7,890 bases of DNA from Planctomycetota bacterium (lineage in GTDB: Bacteria; Planctomycetota; Phycisphaerae; Phycisphaerales; SM1A02), in contig RFOC01000090.1 of the NCBI GenBank assembly GCA_009926815.1, positions 1-7,890 of the forward strand, in the 5' to 3' direction. Made by a program: the position numbers and the translations under genes. A model generated the notes under the pieces. It ran no database searches, was not told the DNA's origin, and saw nothing but the letters and a program-made list of their open reading frames with translations. Of the stretch, positions 1 to 6,526 are shown piece by piece. Within the stretch, counting starts at the first letter, position 1, and every line of letters begins with the position of its first letter.

Positions 1-1410
1 GTGATCCTCGTCACCACGGGTCTGCGTGGGGGCGGCACCGGCAACCACGCGCAGACCATGACCGTCGAGGAGTTCCGGACAACGGGGTGGCGGATCTATC
101 GCTACACCATGCTCTTCGCTGCCATTGGATGCGGCTTGTCGCTGTTGGCTGCATGGCCAGTCGCTGAGCGCTTCGCAGCAGAGAAGGGGTACCCCCGATC
201 CGTCCTGCTTCACACCATCCTGGTCCTGACCCTGAACTTCGCACTCTTCAACGCAGCCTGGTTCGGTCGATGCCGGATCACGAGCGAAGGTCGGGTCCGC
301 GAAATCTCCATCGTCGATTCGCTCTCAGGGGCGATCAAGTTTTTCTCGACGTGGATCCTTGCCGCGTCAGGCGCCGGGCCTCTTGCTCTCGCGGGCGCCC
401 TGACCGCCGGAGCCGTCATCGAGGGCCTCTGGACGCTCACCCGCGGAGGCCTCCGCATGAAGGAGATGGGCCGCAAGGGGCCCTGGTTGGCCCAAACCTT
501 CCGCGAACTCCGACTGCCCCTGATCATGGCCGTGCTCACCACCCTCGGCTCACAGACGGATGCCTTGGTGGGCAGCATCCTGGTGCCCGTGACCGTGATC
601 GGGTTCTACTTCTTCGCCATGCAACTCGCATCCCAGCCCACCATGCTGGTGGGAACCACGCTTCGAGCCGTGTTCACCTCGGCCACCGCCGCTGTCCGGG
701 GCAACCCCGACCGAGAGCGGGAGAGTCTCCACATCGTGTTCAACGGTGCCATGGTCTTCATCCCGCTCATCACCATGTCGATTCCAGCGATCTTCGAGCC
801 GTTCGAGCGGGCCGTCTGGGGTGGCCGCTGGGCTGACGCTCGATGGCCCGTCCTCATCCTGTCCATCGCGGCGATCTACACCACGGCTCTCCAGCTGGTG
901 GGCGCGCCCATCGCCGGACTCCGGAACTGGAGGCTCGCGATCCGGCTCGACCTCTTCCGCGCCATTCCCAAGATCGTTGGCGCCGCGATTGGCGGCATCG
1001 CATGCATCGCGCTGGGTCTGGATGCTGTTGCTTCAGGCATCATTCTCGCCTTCGCCGTTGGAGCCACGAGCCTCATCGCGGCGACCTATGAACTGTTCCG
1101 CGTGCTGCTGCACTCCGGCCTGTCCCGAGGCTCCATCATCTACGAGCTCTACTCCACACCTCTGGCCGCGCTGCTCAGCGCCGTCGCCGCCGCCGGACTC
1201 TCCCACAGCATCACGGAACCCCTCAGGTCGGCCATCCATGAACGCGTGGCCGCCGGCATTGAATTCGGGCTTTCTGGCGTGATCTACGCGATCCTGTCCC
1301 TGCTTCTCATCCGCTTCGGCTACACGCCGACGCTCGAGCGACTGCTTCAGGCCATTCCAGGCCCCTTCGCCACGCCGTTGCGGAAGGCGCTCCGCATGCC
1401 TGCAGCCTGA
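1..1410 (+). CDS. Oligosaccharide/polysaccharide flippase (Wzx/MATE-like), 5' end outside the window
   Basis: This is probably an inner-membrane flippase that moves lipid-linked sugar units across the membrane for capsule, O-antigen or exopolysaccharide assembly. The visible 469 residues are strongly hydrophobic, with about 10-12 likely membrane segments, for example near residues 36-55, 68-88, 112-145, 173-210, 247-266, 282-305, 323-362, 386-402 and 418-438. The stretch around residues 182-212 (GSQTDALVGSILV, then VIGFYFFAMQLASQP) looks like the C-terminal-half entry of the polysaccharide synthase/flippase family, where a membrane-embedded polar residue precedes a 'G-Y-x-x-A' helix. The reading frame is open at the left edge. 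The first visible residues (TTGLRGG, then a TVEEFR-type loop) resemble the loop after the second helix of such proteins, so roughly 50-70 N-terminal residues are probably missing and the GTG at base 1 is not the true start. The gene converges on astD with a 3-nt gap. The family call is by general resemblance; the sugar substrate cannot be told. Confidence 0.75.
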   Translation: MILVTTGLRGGGTGNHAQTMTVEEFRTTGWRIYRYTMLFAAIGCGLSLLAAWPVAERFAAEKGYPRSVLLHTILVLTLNFALFNAAWFGRCRITSEGRVREISIVDSLSGAIKFFSTWILAASGAGPLALAGALTAGAVIEGLWTLTRGGLRMKEMGRKGPWLAQTFRELRLPLIMAVLTTLGSQTDALVGSILVPVTVIGFYFFAMQLASQPTMLVGTTLRAVFTSATAAVRGNPDRERESLHIVFNGAMVFIPLITMSIPAIFEPFERAVWGGRWADARWPVLILSIAAIYTTALQLVGAPIAGLRNWRLAIRLDLFRAIPKIVGAAIGGIACIALGLDAVASGIILAFAVGATSLIAATYELFRVLLHSGLSRGSIIYELYSTPLAALLSAVAAAGLSHSITEPLRSAIHERVAAGIEFGLSGVIYAILSLLLIRFGYTPTLERLLQAIPGPFATPLRKALRMPAA

Positions 1411-1413
1411 GCG

Positions 1414-2916
1414 TCAGCCCGGCAGGTCGTCCATGGAACGCACGCCCGGCGGAACAACCGTGGCCTCACCCCCATCCTCCATGCTGGCCAGCGGATAGGC
1501 CGCCAGATCCACCGCGAAACTGCCGGCCGGCCGGAGGTTCCCGCTTCGGCCAAGTCCCCCGAAGGGCAGGCGGCTGCTGGCCCCCGCCGTTCCCGTGTTG
1601 CGATTCAGGCAACCCACGCGGATCCGGTCCTGACACGATCGCCACACCGCGTCGCTTCGCGTGAAGACGGCAGCCACCAGGCCGAAATCCGTGGCATTCG
1701 CCTGGGCGATGGCGTCATCCAGGTCGCTGACCACACTCACCTGCACCAGCGGGCCGAAGGTCTCGCAGTCGCTGCCTCGGTCGAAGCGCGGCACCTGCAC
1801 CAGACCCGGCCCGACGAACCAGCCCGGGCGATCGAGGGCCACCGCCTCCATCAGCACCCGGCCGCCGAGGCCGGCGAGGGCCACCTGACGCTCAAGCACC
1901 GCGTCGCGGGCCTGACGCGACACCACCGGCCCCATGAACACGGGCTCAGGATCGGTGCCCGCGCCGATGACCGCAGTGCTGGCCACCTTGCAGAACGCCG
2001 TGATGAACCGCTCCGCCATCGCCTCGTGCACGAGCACGCGGCGCGTGCAGGTGCATCGCTGCCCGGTGGTGGCATACGCCGAGCGAAGACACTCGAGCAC
2101 CGCCCGACGAGGGTCCGCGTCGTGCCAGACGATGGCTGCATTGCTGCCACCCATCTCCAGCGCAATCATGCGGCCGGGACGGTCCAGATTGGCCTCGAGG
2201 ATCCTTCGGCCCACCGGGAAGGAACCGGTGAACAGCACGCCGTCGATGTCCGGGTGGCACACCAGGCTGGACGCGATCTCCGCACCCCCCTGCACCACGT
2301 TGAAGACGCCTGCCGGGAATCCCGTCTCCTCGGCGATCTCCGCGACCAGCTGCCCCGTGGCCGGAGTGCGATCACTGGGCTTGAACACCACGGTGTTGCC
2401 CAGCAGGAGCGCCGGCACCCAGTGCCCATGGGGCAGGTGGGCCGGGAAGTTGAACGGCCCCACCACCGCCATGACGCCCAGCGGGCGGAACTGGCAGCGG
2501 CCCACCTTGCCCGCCCCCGCATCCACCTCGAAATCTCGGACCCGCGACAGCGTGAGGGGATCGAGCGTGATCGACACCTTGTCCTGCAGCAGCTTCGCCT
2601 CGGCACGGCTCTCGGCCAGCGTCTTGCCCATCTCGGCCGTGATGGTCCGGGCCAGCCGCTCGGCATGTCGTCCGCAGACCTCGGCGAACCGTCGCAGCAA
2701 CGACGCACGCTCGTCCATGGACCTGGATCGCCAGGCCGGAAAGGCCTCGCGGGCCGCGGCCACGGCCTCATCCACGTGGGCCATCCTCGGAGAGCCGGAC
2801 CACACCACGTGATCGGGGGCCGCCGGATCCCGGCTCACCACGTCATCTCCGGGAATGGCCGCCCAACGACCGCCGATGAAATCCGAGGGTTGCCGCAGCG
2901 GGCCAACGCCCGACAT
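1414..2916 (-). CDS. astD: N-succinylglutamate 5-semialdehyde dehydrogenase (AstD)
   Basis: This NAD(P)-dependent aldehyde dehydrogenase oxidises N-succinylglutamate semialdehyde to N-succinylglutamate, the fourth step of arginine catabolism by the AST pathway, in the cytosol. It has 500 residues, close to the usual AstD length of about 490. Visible motifs are PFNFP (Asn156), FKPS (Lys179), the cofactor loop FTGSFPVG (229-236), ALEMGG with the general base Glu254, GQRCTC with the catalytic Cys288, and ETFGP (384-388). The AstD-specific signatures are also present: the HLPHGHWVPALLLGNT stretch (160-175), GQRCTCTRR, and the tail from PFGGLGRSGN through LRPAGSF to ASMED. These closely parallel the E. 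coli protein as I recall it. The ATG at 2916 lies 3 nt after the astA stop, and an AAGGGA Shine-Dalgarno-like sequence sits inside the end of astA. It is the last gene of the minus-strand block and its stop faces the flippase stop. All catalytic residues are intact. Confidence 0.9.
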   Translation of the reverse strand: MSGVGPLRQPSDFIGGRWAAIPGDDVVSRDPAAPDHVVWSGSPRMAHVDEAVAAAREAFPAWRSRSMDERASLLRRFAEVCGRHAERLARTITAEMGKTLAESRAEAKLLQDKVSITLDPLTLSRVRDFEVDAGAGKVGRCQFRPLGVMAVVGPFNFPAHLPHGHWVPALLLGNTVVFKPSDRTPATGQLVAEIAEETGFPAGVFNVVQGGAEIASSLVCHPDIDGVLFTGSFPVGRRILEANLDRPGRMIALEMGGSNAAIVWHDADPRRAVLECLRSAYATTGQRCTCTRRVLVHEAMAERFITAFCKVASTAVIGAGTDPEPVFMGPVVSRQARDAVLERQVALAGLGGRVLMEAVALDRPGWFVGPGLVQVPRFDRGSDCETFGPLVQVSVVSDLDDAIAQANATDFGLVAAVFTRSDAVWRSCQDRIRVGCLNRNTGTAGASSRLPFGGLGRSGNLRPAGSFAVDLAAYPLASMEDGGEATVVPPGVRSMDDLPG

Positions 2917-2919
2917 GGC

Positions 2920-3975
2920 TCAGCGGGCTCCCTTGGCGCGGACCCGTCGCACCACCTCGGGAAGCGGCGTCACGCCCAGCCGATCTCCCGGCTCCACGCC
3001 GAGAGCCGCAGCCACGCTCCTTGCGAGCCGGACTCCGGCCGCGCCCACGGAGCACGCGCAACGCACGGCCCGGAAGCCATTCTCCTTGGACTGGAAGCTC
3101 ACGAAGGCGACCTGCTTCAGCCCCTTCGCGCTCACGCCGGCGAATCGGACCCGCCGAGTGGCCTTCACCAGGGGAATCTCGTCGCGTTGCGCGGCGAAAT
3201 ACGGTCCGCCATCGAAGGGATCCACGTGATCCGTCGGCCTGAAGCCCTGTCGCTCCAGAAGCACCTTCGCGGGAATCGTCTCCTCGCCCACCTTGCCAAT
3301 GAGCGCCCTGGCGTCCGGCGGCAGGATGCTCGCGTGGATCTCGCCCCGGGGCCACAGGCTGGTCATGAACTCCTTGCTGTGCTGGCAGAACAGGTCCGCC
3401 TCCTGGTAGCTGAGGTTGATGAACCGCCGACCCAGGTACTCCCACAGCAGCGTCCGGCTGTCCGGCGTGACCGGCCCCATCAGTTCCGCAAGCACCCGCT
3501 TGTGGAATCGCTCGCGATGCAGGCCCATGAAATGGAACCGGACCAGCGAGAGCATGGATCCCAGCCGCTCCCGGTGGCCGCGGTAGCCCGGAGCCAGGAT
3601 CAGCCCGCCCACCTCGCTGAAGCCCTTCTCCTCGCTGCCGAACTCCAGCGTGACGTGGCTGGTCCCCTGCTGCAGGTCCTTGCTCCAGAACTCGCGGCGC
3701 CGCACCTGCAGGAACACGTGCGGCCAGCCGGGCCAGCCCACGCGTCCGATGACGCAGCAGGTGCCCACCACGGCGCCCGTGTCATGGTCCTCCAGCACGA
3801 ACATGTACTCGCGCTCCCGCTCGCTGGCCTCCTGGCCCTCGAAGCTGCGCCGGCTGCGGGCGATCTTGGCCGCGATCAGGTCGCGGTCGGCGGGCAGGTT
3901 CAGGAAGTGCACCATCTTGGCCAGCTTGAGCAGCGTGGCCTGGTCGTCGGGCATCGCCTGTCGGATCAGGAACAT
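2920..3975 (-). CDS. astA: Arginine N-succinyltransferase (AstA)
   Basis: It transfers succinyl from succinyl-CoA to the alpha-amino group of arginine, the first step of the AST route of arginine breakdown. Relatives (AruF/AruG of Pseudomonas) also accept ornithine. At 351 residues it is close to the usual length of about 340. Family landmarks are visible in order: the N-terminal IRQAMPDD (4-11) of the acyltransferase-like fold, the FVLEDHDTGAVVG strand-turn (59-71), LAPGYR (127-132) in place of the enterobacterial LDPDWR, and the DPFDGGP signature (252-258) that is nearly diagnostic for AstA. The middle (residues 75-120, with GWPGWPHVF) is clearly diverged from the proteobacterial version. 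There is only one subunit, unlike the paired AruF/AruG genes of pseudomonads. The ATG at 3975 is 13 nt downstream of the aminotransferase stop and is preceded by AAGAGAG at 7 nt spacing. It lies between the aminotransferase and astD, in the same order as astC-astA-astD of enterobacteria. Confidence 0.87.
   Translation of the reverse strand: MFLIRQAMPDDQATLLKLAKMVHFLNLPADRDLIAAKIARSRRSFEGQEASEREREYMFVLEDHDTGAVVGTCCVIGRVGWPGWPHVFLQVRRREFWSKDLQQGTSHVTLEFGSEEKGFSEVGGLILAPGYRGHRERLGSMLSLVRFHFMGLHRERFHKRVLAELMGPVTPDSRTLLWEYLGRRFINLSYQEADLFCQHSKEFMTSLWPRGEIHASILPPDARALIGKVGEETIPAKVLLERQGFRPTDHVDPFDGGPYFAAQRDEIPLVKATRRVRFAGVSAKGLKQVAFVSFQSKENGFRAVRCACSVGAAGVRLARSVAAALGVEPGDRLGVTPLPEVVRRVRAKGAR
2929..2934 (-). 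promoter_or_regulatory. Ribosome-binding site for astD inside the end of astA
   Basis: The minus strand reads AAGGGA about 12 nt before the astD ATG at 2916, formed by the Lys-Gly codons near the astA C-terminus. Placement inside the upstream gene and the 3-nt gap suggest coupled translation of astA and astD. Confidence 0.4.
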
Positions 3976-3982
3976 GGGTCGT

Positions 3983-3989
3983 CTCTCTT
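3983..3989 (-). promoter_or_regulatory. Ribosome-binding site for astA
   Basis: The minus strand reads AAGAGAG, ending 7 nt before the astA ATG at 3975 and touching the stop codon of the aminotransferase gene. The match to AAGGAGG is partial, but the spacing is normal and supports the ATG at 3975. Confidence 0.5.
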
Positions 3990-5437
3990 CAGGCCGTTCG
4001 GGCCATGCTCTTCTCGAGGATCGCGAACACCTCGCCGAAGTCCTCCGGCTGCATCACGCCGATCGGCGGCAGGAAACGCAGGTGGTACGGGCCATGCCCG
4101 CAGGAGAAGGCGATCACGCCATCCTCGAACAGGTTCTGCAGCAGCCGGCCGATGCGGTCCTTGTCGCCGCCGAACGGGGTCAGCCGCATCATGCCGCCCG
4201 TGCCACCGACGAACTGCCGGCTCTCGCGGCCCAGCGGCAGCTTCGCCGGCGGGAACCACTCCGGGTGCCTCTTCACCAGCGCCTCGGCGTGCGTGCGGAA
4301 GGCCGCATGAAGCCCGGCGATGCGGCCCTGGGGTCCGTAGTACCCGCCCGCATGCATGCGCTTCAGGATGCTCAGGCCCGTGTGGAACGCCGAGACGCTG
4401 GCACTGAACGTGCCGGCAAGCAGCCCCGGCTTTGGATGGAACGCCTCGGTGTACAGGCACGCGCACGCCTGGGTCATCTTCCCCACGGTGACCACGTCGA
4501 TGTACTCGCCAAGCTGCATCGCCTCGAAGGCGAACATGCTGGTGGTGCGGCCGAAGGTCTGCACCTCATCGTCCCAGACAGGCACCCCGGCATCGCGGCA
4601 CGCCTGCATGAGCGCGACATGGAACTCCCTTGGCGCCGTCTTGAAGCCACCCTCGCCCTGCACCAGCTCGAACACGAAGCAGGCGTGCTGGCCCGGCCAC
4701 CGGCGAAGGGCCTCCTTCAGATGCCACAGGCTCATCTCGATGCTGCGGGCCCCCATCTCGGGTTCGTAGAACGGGATGTAGTCCACCAGCGTGCTCAGCG
4801 CCACGCCCTGTCGGTAGCCCGGCTCGTCGCCGATCTGACTCATGGTGATGCTGCGACCCATGAAGCAGTCGCTGAAGGCGAGCACCCGAGGTGCGCCATT
4901 CCGCTTCTGCATGCAGATCTTCAGCGCCGATTCGTTGGCCATGCAGCCTGAGTTGGTGACGAAGCAGTGCTTCATGGCGCTGTGCTTGGCGGCCTCGGCG
5001 GCCAGGAATTCCGCGAAAGCCACGCTGTCGGCGTTGAACTGCAGGTTGCCCTGCATCACGCTGTCGCCCAGGGCGGCCTGCAGCGAGGCTCGCATCACCT
5101 CGCGGTCGCCGTGGCCGAACATGTGAACGCCAATGCCGTTGATCAGGTCCCACTTCACGCTGCCGTCGAGCAGCTCGACCAGCGGTCCTCGCCCACGGCC
5201 GCTTCCGAGGTAGGGGAAGTAGCCCGGACGGCCACGAACGGTCTTCGCCCGTTCAAGCCAGGCCTGAAGGGTCTCCTTGCCGCCCTCCCGAGCCGGACGC
5301 ACACCGGTGATGTCGCGGGTGCCCACCTCGGCCGCATCGAGCAGCGCCTCGATCGCCTGCATCGCCTCGGGGCGCTGGGCGATGGGAGGGATCGTGGCGT
5401 CGAGCGCAGCGGATCGCGTGGCCGTGACGGGCGTCAT
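3989..5437 (-). CDS. Class III PLP-dependent aminotransferase, probable succinylornithine transaminase (AstC role)
   Basis: This is a fold-type I, class III pyridoxal-phosphate aminotransferase. By context it should transaminate N-succinylornithine with 2-oxoglutarate, giving N-succinylglutamate semialdehyde for AstD. Visible family features are the cofactor phosphate site TNSGCMANES (161-170), VQGEGG (259-264), the PLP-nitrogen Asp in WDDEVQTFGRT (Asp290), the Schiff-base Lys320 in TVGKMTQAC, and YHLRFLPP (451-458) near the C-terminus with the conserved Arg454. At 482 residues it is longer than typical AstC/ArgD (about 400), with roughly 70 extra N-terminal residues. The motifs are off-type: DEVQTFGRT lacks the Gly found in the usual DEVQTGFGRT, and the GKMTQAC lysine block resembles lysine 6-aminotransferases (GKKTQVC) more than ArgD/AstC. 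Substrate is therefore inferred from the neighbours, and a lysine or other omega-amino acid transaminase remains possible. The ATG at 5437 overlaps the stop of the upstream gene. Confidence 0.82.
   Translation of the reverse strand: MTPVTATRSAALDATIPPIAQRPEAMQAIEALLDAAEVGTRDITGVRPAREGGKETLQAWLERAKTVRGRPGYFPYLGSGRGRGPLVELLDGSVKWDLINGIGVHMFGHGDREVMRASLQAALGDSVMQGNLQFNADSVAFAEFLAAEAAKHSAMKHCFVTNSGCMANESALKICMQKRNGAPRVLAFSDCFMGRSITMSQIGDEPGYRQGVALSTLVDYIPFYEPEMGARSIEMSLWHLKEALRRWPGQHACFVFELVQGEGGFKTAPREFHVALMQACRDAGVPVWDDEVQTFGRTTSMFAFEAMQLGEYIDVVTVGKMTQACACLYTEAFHPKPGLLAGTFSASVSAFHTGLSILKRMHAGGYYGPQGRIAGLHAAFRTHAEALVKRHPEWFPPAKLPLGRESRQFVGGTGGMMRLTPFGGDKDRIGRLLQNLFEDGVIAFSCGHGPYHLRFLPPIGVMQPEDFGEVFAILEKSMARTA
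5434..5437 (-). promoter_or_regulatory. ATGA stop/start overlap coupling phosphatase and aminotransferase
   Basis: On the minus strand the aminotransferase ATG (5437-5435) shares bases with the TGA stop (5436-5434) of the metallophosphoesterase. Such ATGA junctions usually mean translational coupling by re-initiating ribosomes, which supports a single mRNA. No strong Shine-Dalgarno sequence is visible before the aminotransferase ATG, consistent with coupling. Confidence 0.7.
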
Positions 5438-6414
5438 GCCTGCATGCTATCGGCGGCATGCCTCAGGCTTCCCCGCGCCGGGACCGTGACGAAGCGCTCG
5501 GCCGAGAGCGAGCGCTCACCGTCCCAGCGATACGCCGCAAGCCGCCCGCCCCGGGCCACGGAGTAGTCCACGCAGGCCACATTCGACGCAAGGGGCGCCG
5601 GGTGCTCGGTGGGCGGAAGCCAGTAGTGCCCCACGATCACCGGTGGTGCCACGGCCGGATAGTGGGTCCACGAGGCCACGAAGTCGCCAGGCAGCGGCTC
5701 CGCGGGAACGCCGTCACGGGCTGGAAGCGAGAAGTCGGCGTAGGTGCGGCCGTCGGCGGGCTCGTACCAACGCGTGCGGATCGCCCGCCGCGCATGTCCC
5801 TCCGGATCCGCCAGCGTGACCCCCTCGGGCAGCGTCACCTCGCGTCCCTTGAGAATCGCCTCGAAGGCCTCCGCCTCGCCTGAGCCACGATGATGCACCG
5901 CCCGGATGATGTCAGGGGTTGCCTGCCATCGGGGACCGAAGGCCCGCTCCAAGGCGGCCATCGCGCCTTCATCCCAGCATGCATGCACGCAACGCAAGCC
6001 ACCCAGATCGATCCACCACGGAATGGAGCGGAACCAGTCCAGCCAGTCCGCCCAGTCCGAGGCGGGAATCTGCCGCAACGTCTGCGCGTGGATCGACGCG
6101 TTTCGCTCCGTCCGTGGCCGACACCAATCCTGCGGGCTGCGAGGCACGGACGACGCGGATCGCGGCGTTGCATAGGCCAACGCGTTGGTCTCATGGTTGC
6201 CCAGCACCGCACGAGCCGATCCCCCCTCCACCATCTCTCGCACCACCTGCAAGGCTTGGCGGATGTGCGGGCCACGGTCGATCCAGTCGCCCAGGAAGAT
6301 GGCGGACCGCTCGGCATGACGGAACGCCCCACCCTGCCGGCGATAGCCCATCCGCTCGAGCAGCTCGACGAGCTCCTCGGCATGACCATGGACATCGCCG
6401 ATCACGTCGTACAT
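5434..6414 (-). CDS. Calcineurin-like metallophosphoesterase (PPP/ApaH/PrpE-like phosphatase)
   Basis: This is a cytosolic dinuclear-metal phosphatase of the PPP family, which includes symmetrical Ap4A hydrolases and serine/threonine protein phosphatases. Counting from the ATG at 6414 (326 residues), all metal-binding motifs are present: GDVHG (6-10), GDWIDRGP (42-49), GNHE (72-75), His144 in CVHACWD and His263 in GHYW. After a C-terminal VDYSVARGG-type strand the protein ends in a short tail. The usual VHAG motif reads VHAC. I chose the ATG at 6414 because the catalytic strand (MYDVIGDVHG) begins there, as in relatives; an in-frame TTG at 6444 would only add a short Arg-rich stretch. The substrate cannot be told from sequence. 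Its stop overlaps the aminotransferase start as ATGA, so it appears to be the first gene of the AST block. No clear ribosome-binding site precedes the ATG. Confidence 0.82.
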   Translation of the reverse strand: MYDVIGDVHGHAEELVELLERMGYRRQGGAFRHAERSAIFLGDWIDRGPHIRQALQVVREMVEGGSARAVLGNHETNALAYATPRSASSVPRSPQDWCRPRTERNASIHAQTLRQIPASDWADWLDWFRSIPWWIDLGGLRCVHACWDEGAMAALERAFGPRWQATPDIIRAVHHRGSGEAEAFEAILKGREVTLPEGVTLADPEGHARRAIRTRWYEPADGRTYADFSLPARDGVPAEPLPGDFVASWTHYPAVAPPVIVGHYWLPPTEHPAPLASNVACVDYSVARGGRLAAYRWDGERSLSAERFVTVPARGSLRHAADSMQA

Positions 6415-6420
6415 GCTGGC

Positions 6421-6449
6421 AGCGTAGCGACGCCAGGCACGCAACCCAA
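6421..6449 (-). promoter_or_regulatory. Weak candidate promoter for the phosphatase-AST block, possibly leaderless
   Basis: Within the only sizeable gap upstream of the block, the minus strand has TTGGGT (6449-6444) and TACGCT (6426-6421) separated by 17 nt. Each matches the sigma-70 consensus at only three of six positions. The -10-like box ends 6 nt before the ATG at 6414, so transcription would start at or near the A of the start codon, giving a leaderless message. That would fit the lack of a Shine-Dalgarno sequence there. Chance matches of this quality are common. Confidence 0.2.
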
Positions 6450-6503
6450 GGCTGGGCCGCGAACGGCACCGGACCCGACTGGGCTCAGCGTGGCCGAGCG
6501 AAG

Positions 6504-6526
6504 GTCCTGACCCATCCGGTCAGGAC
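6504..6526 (-). terminator. 9-bp perfect hairpin at the 3' end of the S74 gene
   Basis: The plus-strand arms gtcctgacc (6504-6512) and ggtcaggac (6518-6526) are perfect inverted repeats with a 5-nt loop (catcc). The hairpin contains the TGA stop of the S74 gene (6520-6522) and lies just before the 105-nt gap to the phosphatase gene. No T-run follows it on either strand, so it is not a textbook intrinsic terminator. It could be a Rho-type or mRNA-stabilising 3' structure separating the S74 gene from the AST block. Confidence 0.4.

Noticed and set aside
1399..1426. A bidirectional terminator between the convergent flippase and astD genes
   Set aside because: Only short stems (cctgc/gcagg and ctga/tcag) with an unequal internal loop and no T-run are present, too weak to call.
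2026..4407. A 793-codon open frame on the plus strand, antisense to astD, astA and the aminotransferase gene
   Set aside because: It is an antisense shadow produced by high third-position GC. Its translation is low-complexity and rich in His, Arg and Pro with no recognisable domain, while the opposite strand encodes three clear enzymes.
3650..4951. A 433-codon plus-strand open frame
   Set aside because: It is antisense to astA and the aminotransferase gene. The composition is arbitrary, no motif is visible, and the opposite-strand genes have intact catalytic residues.
6415..6444. An upstream TTG start for the metallophosphoesterase
   Set aside because: It adds ten residues (MRAWRRYAAS) before the catalytic strand. 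Relatives start directly at the strand leading into GDVHG, so the ATG at 6414 is preferred.
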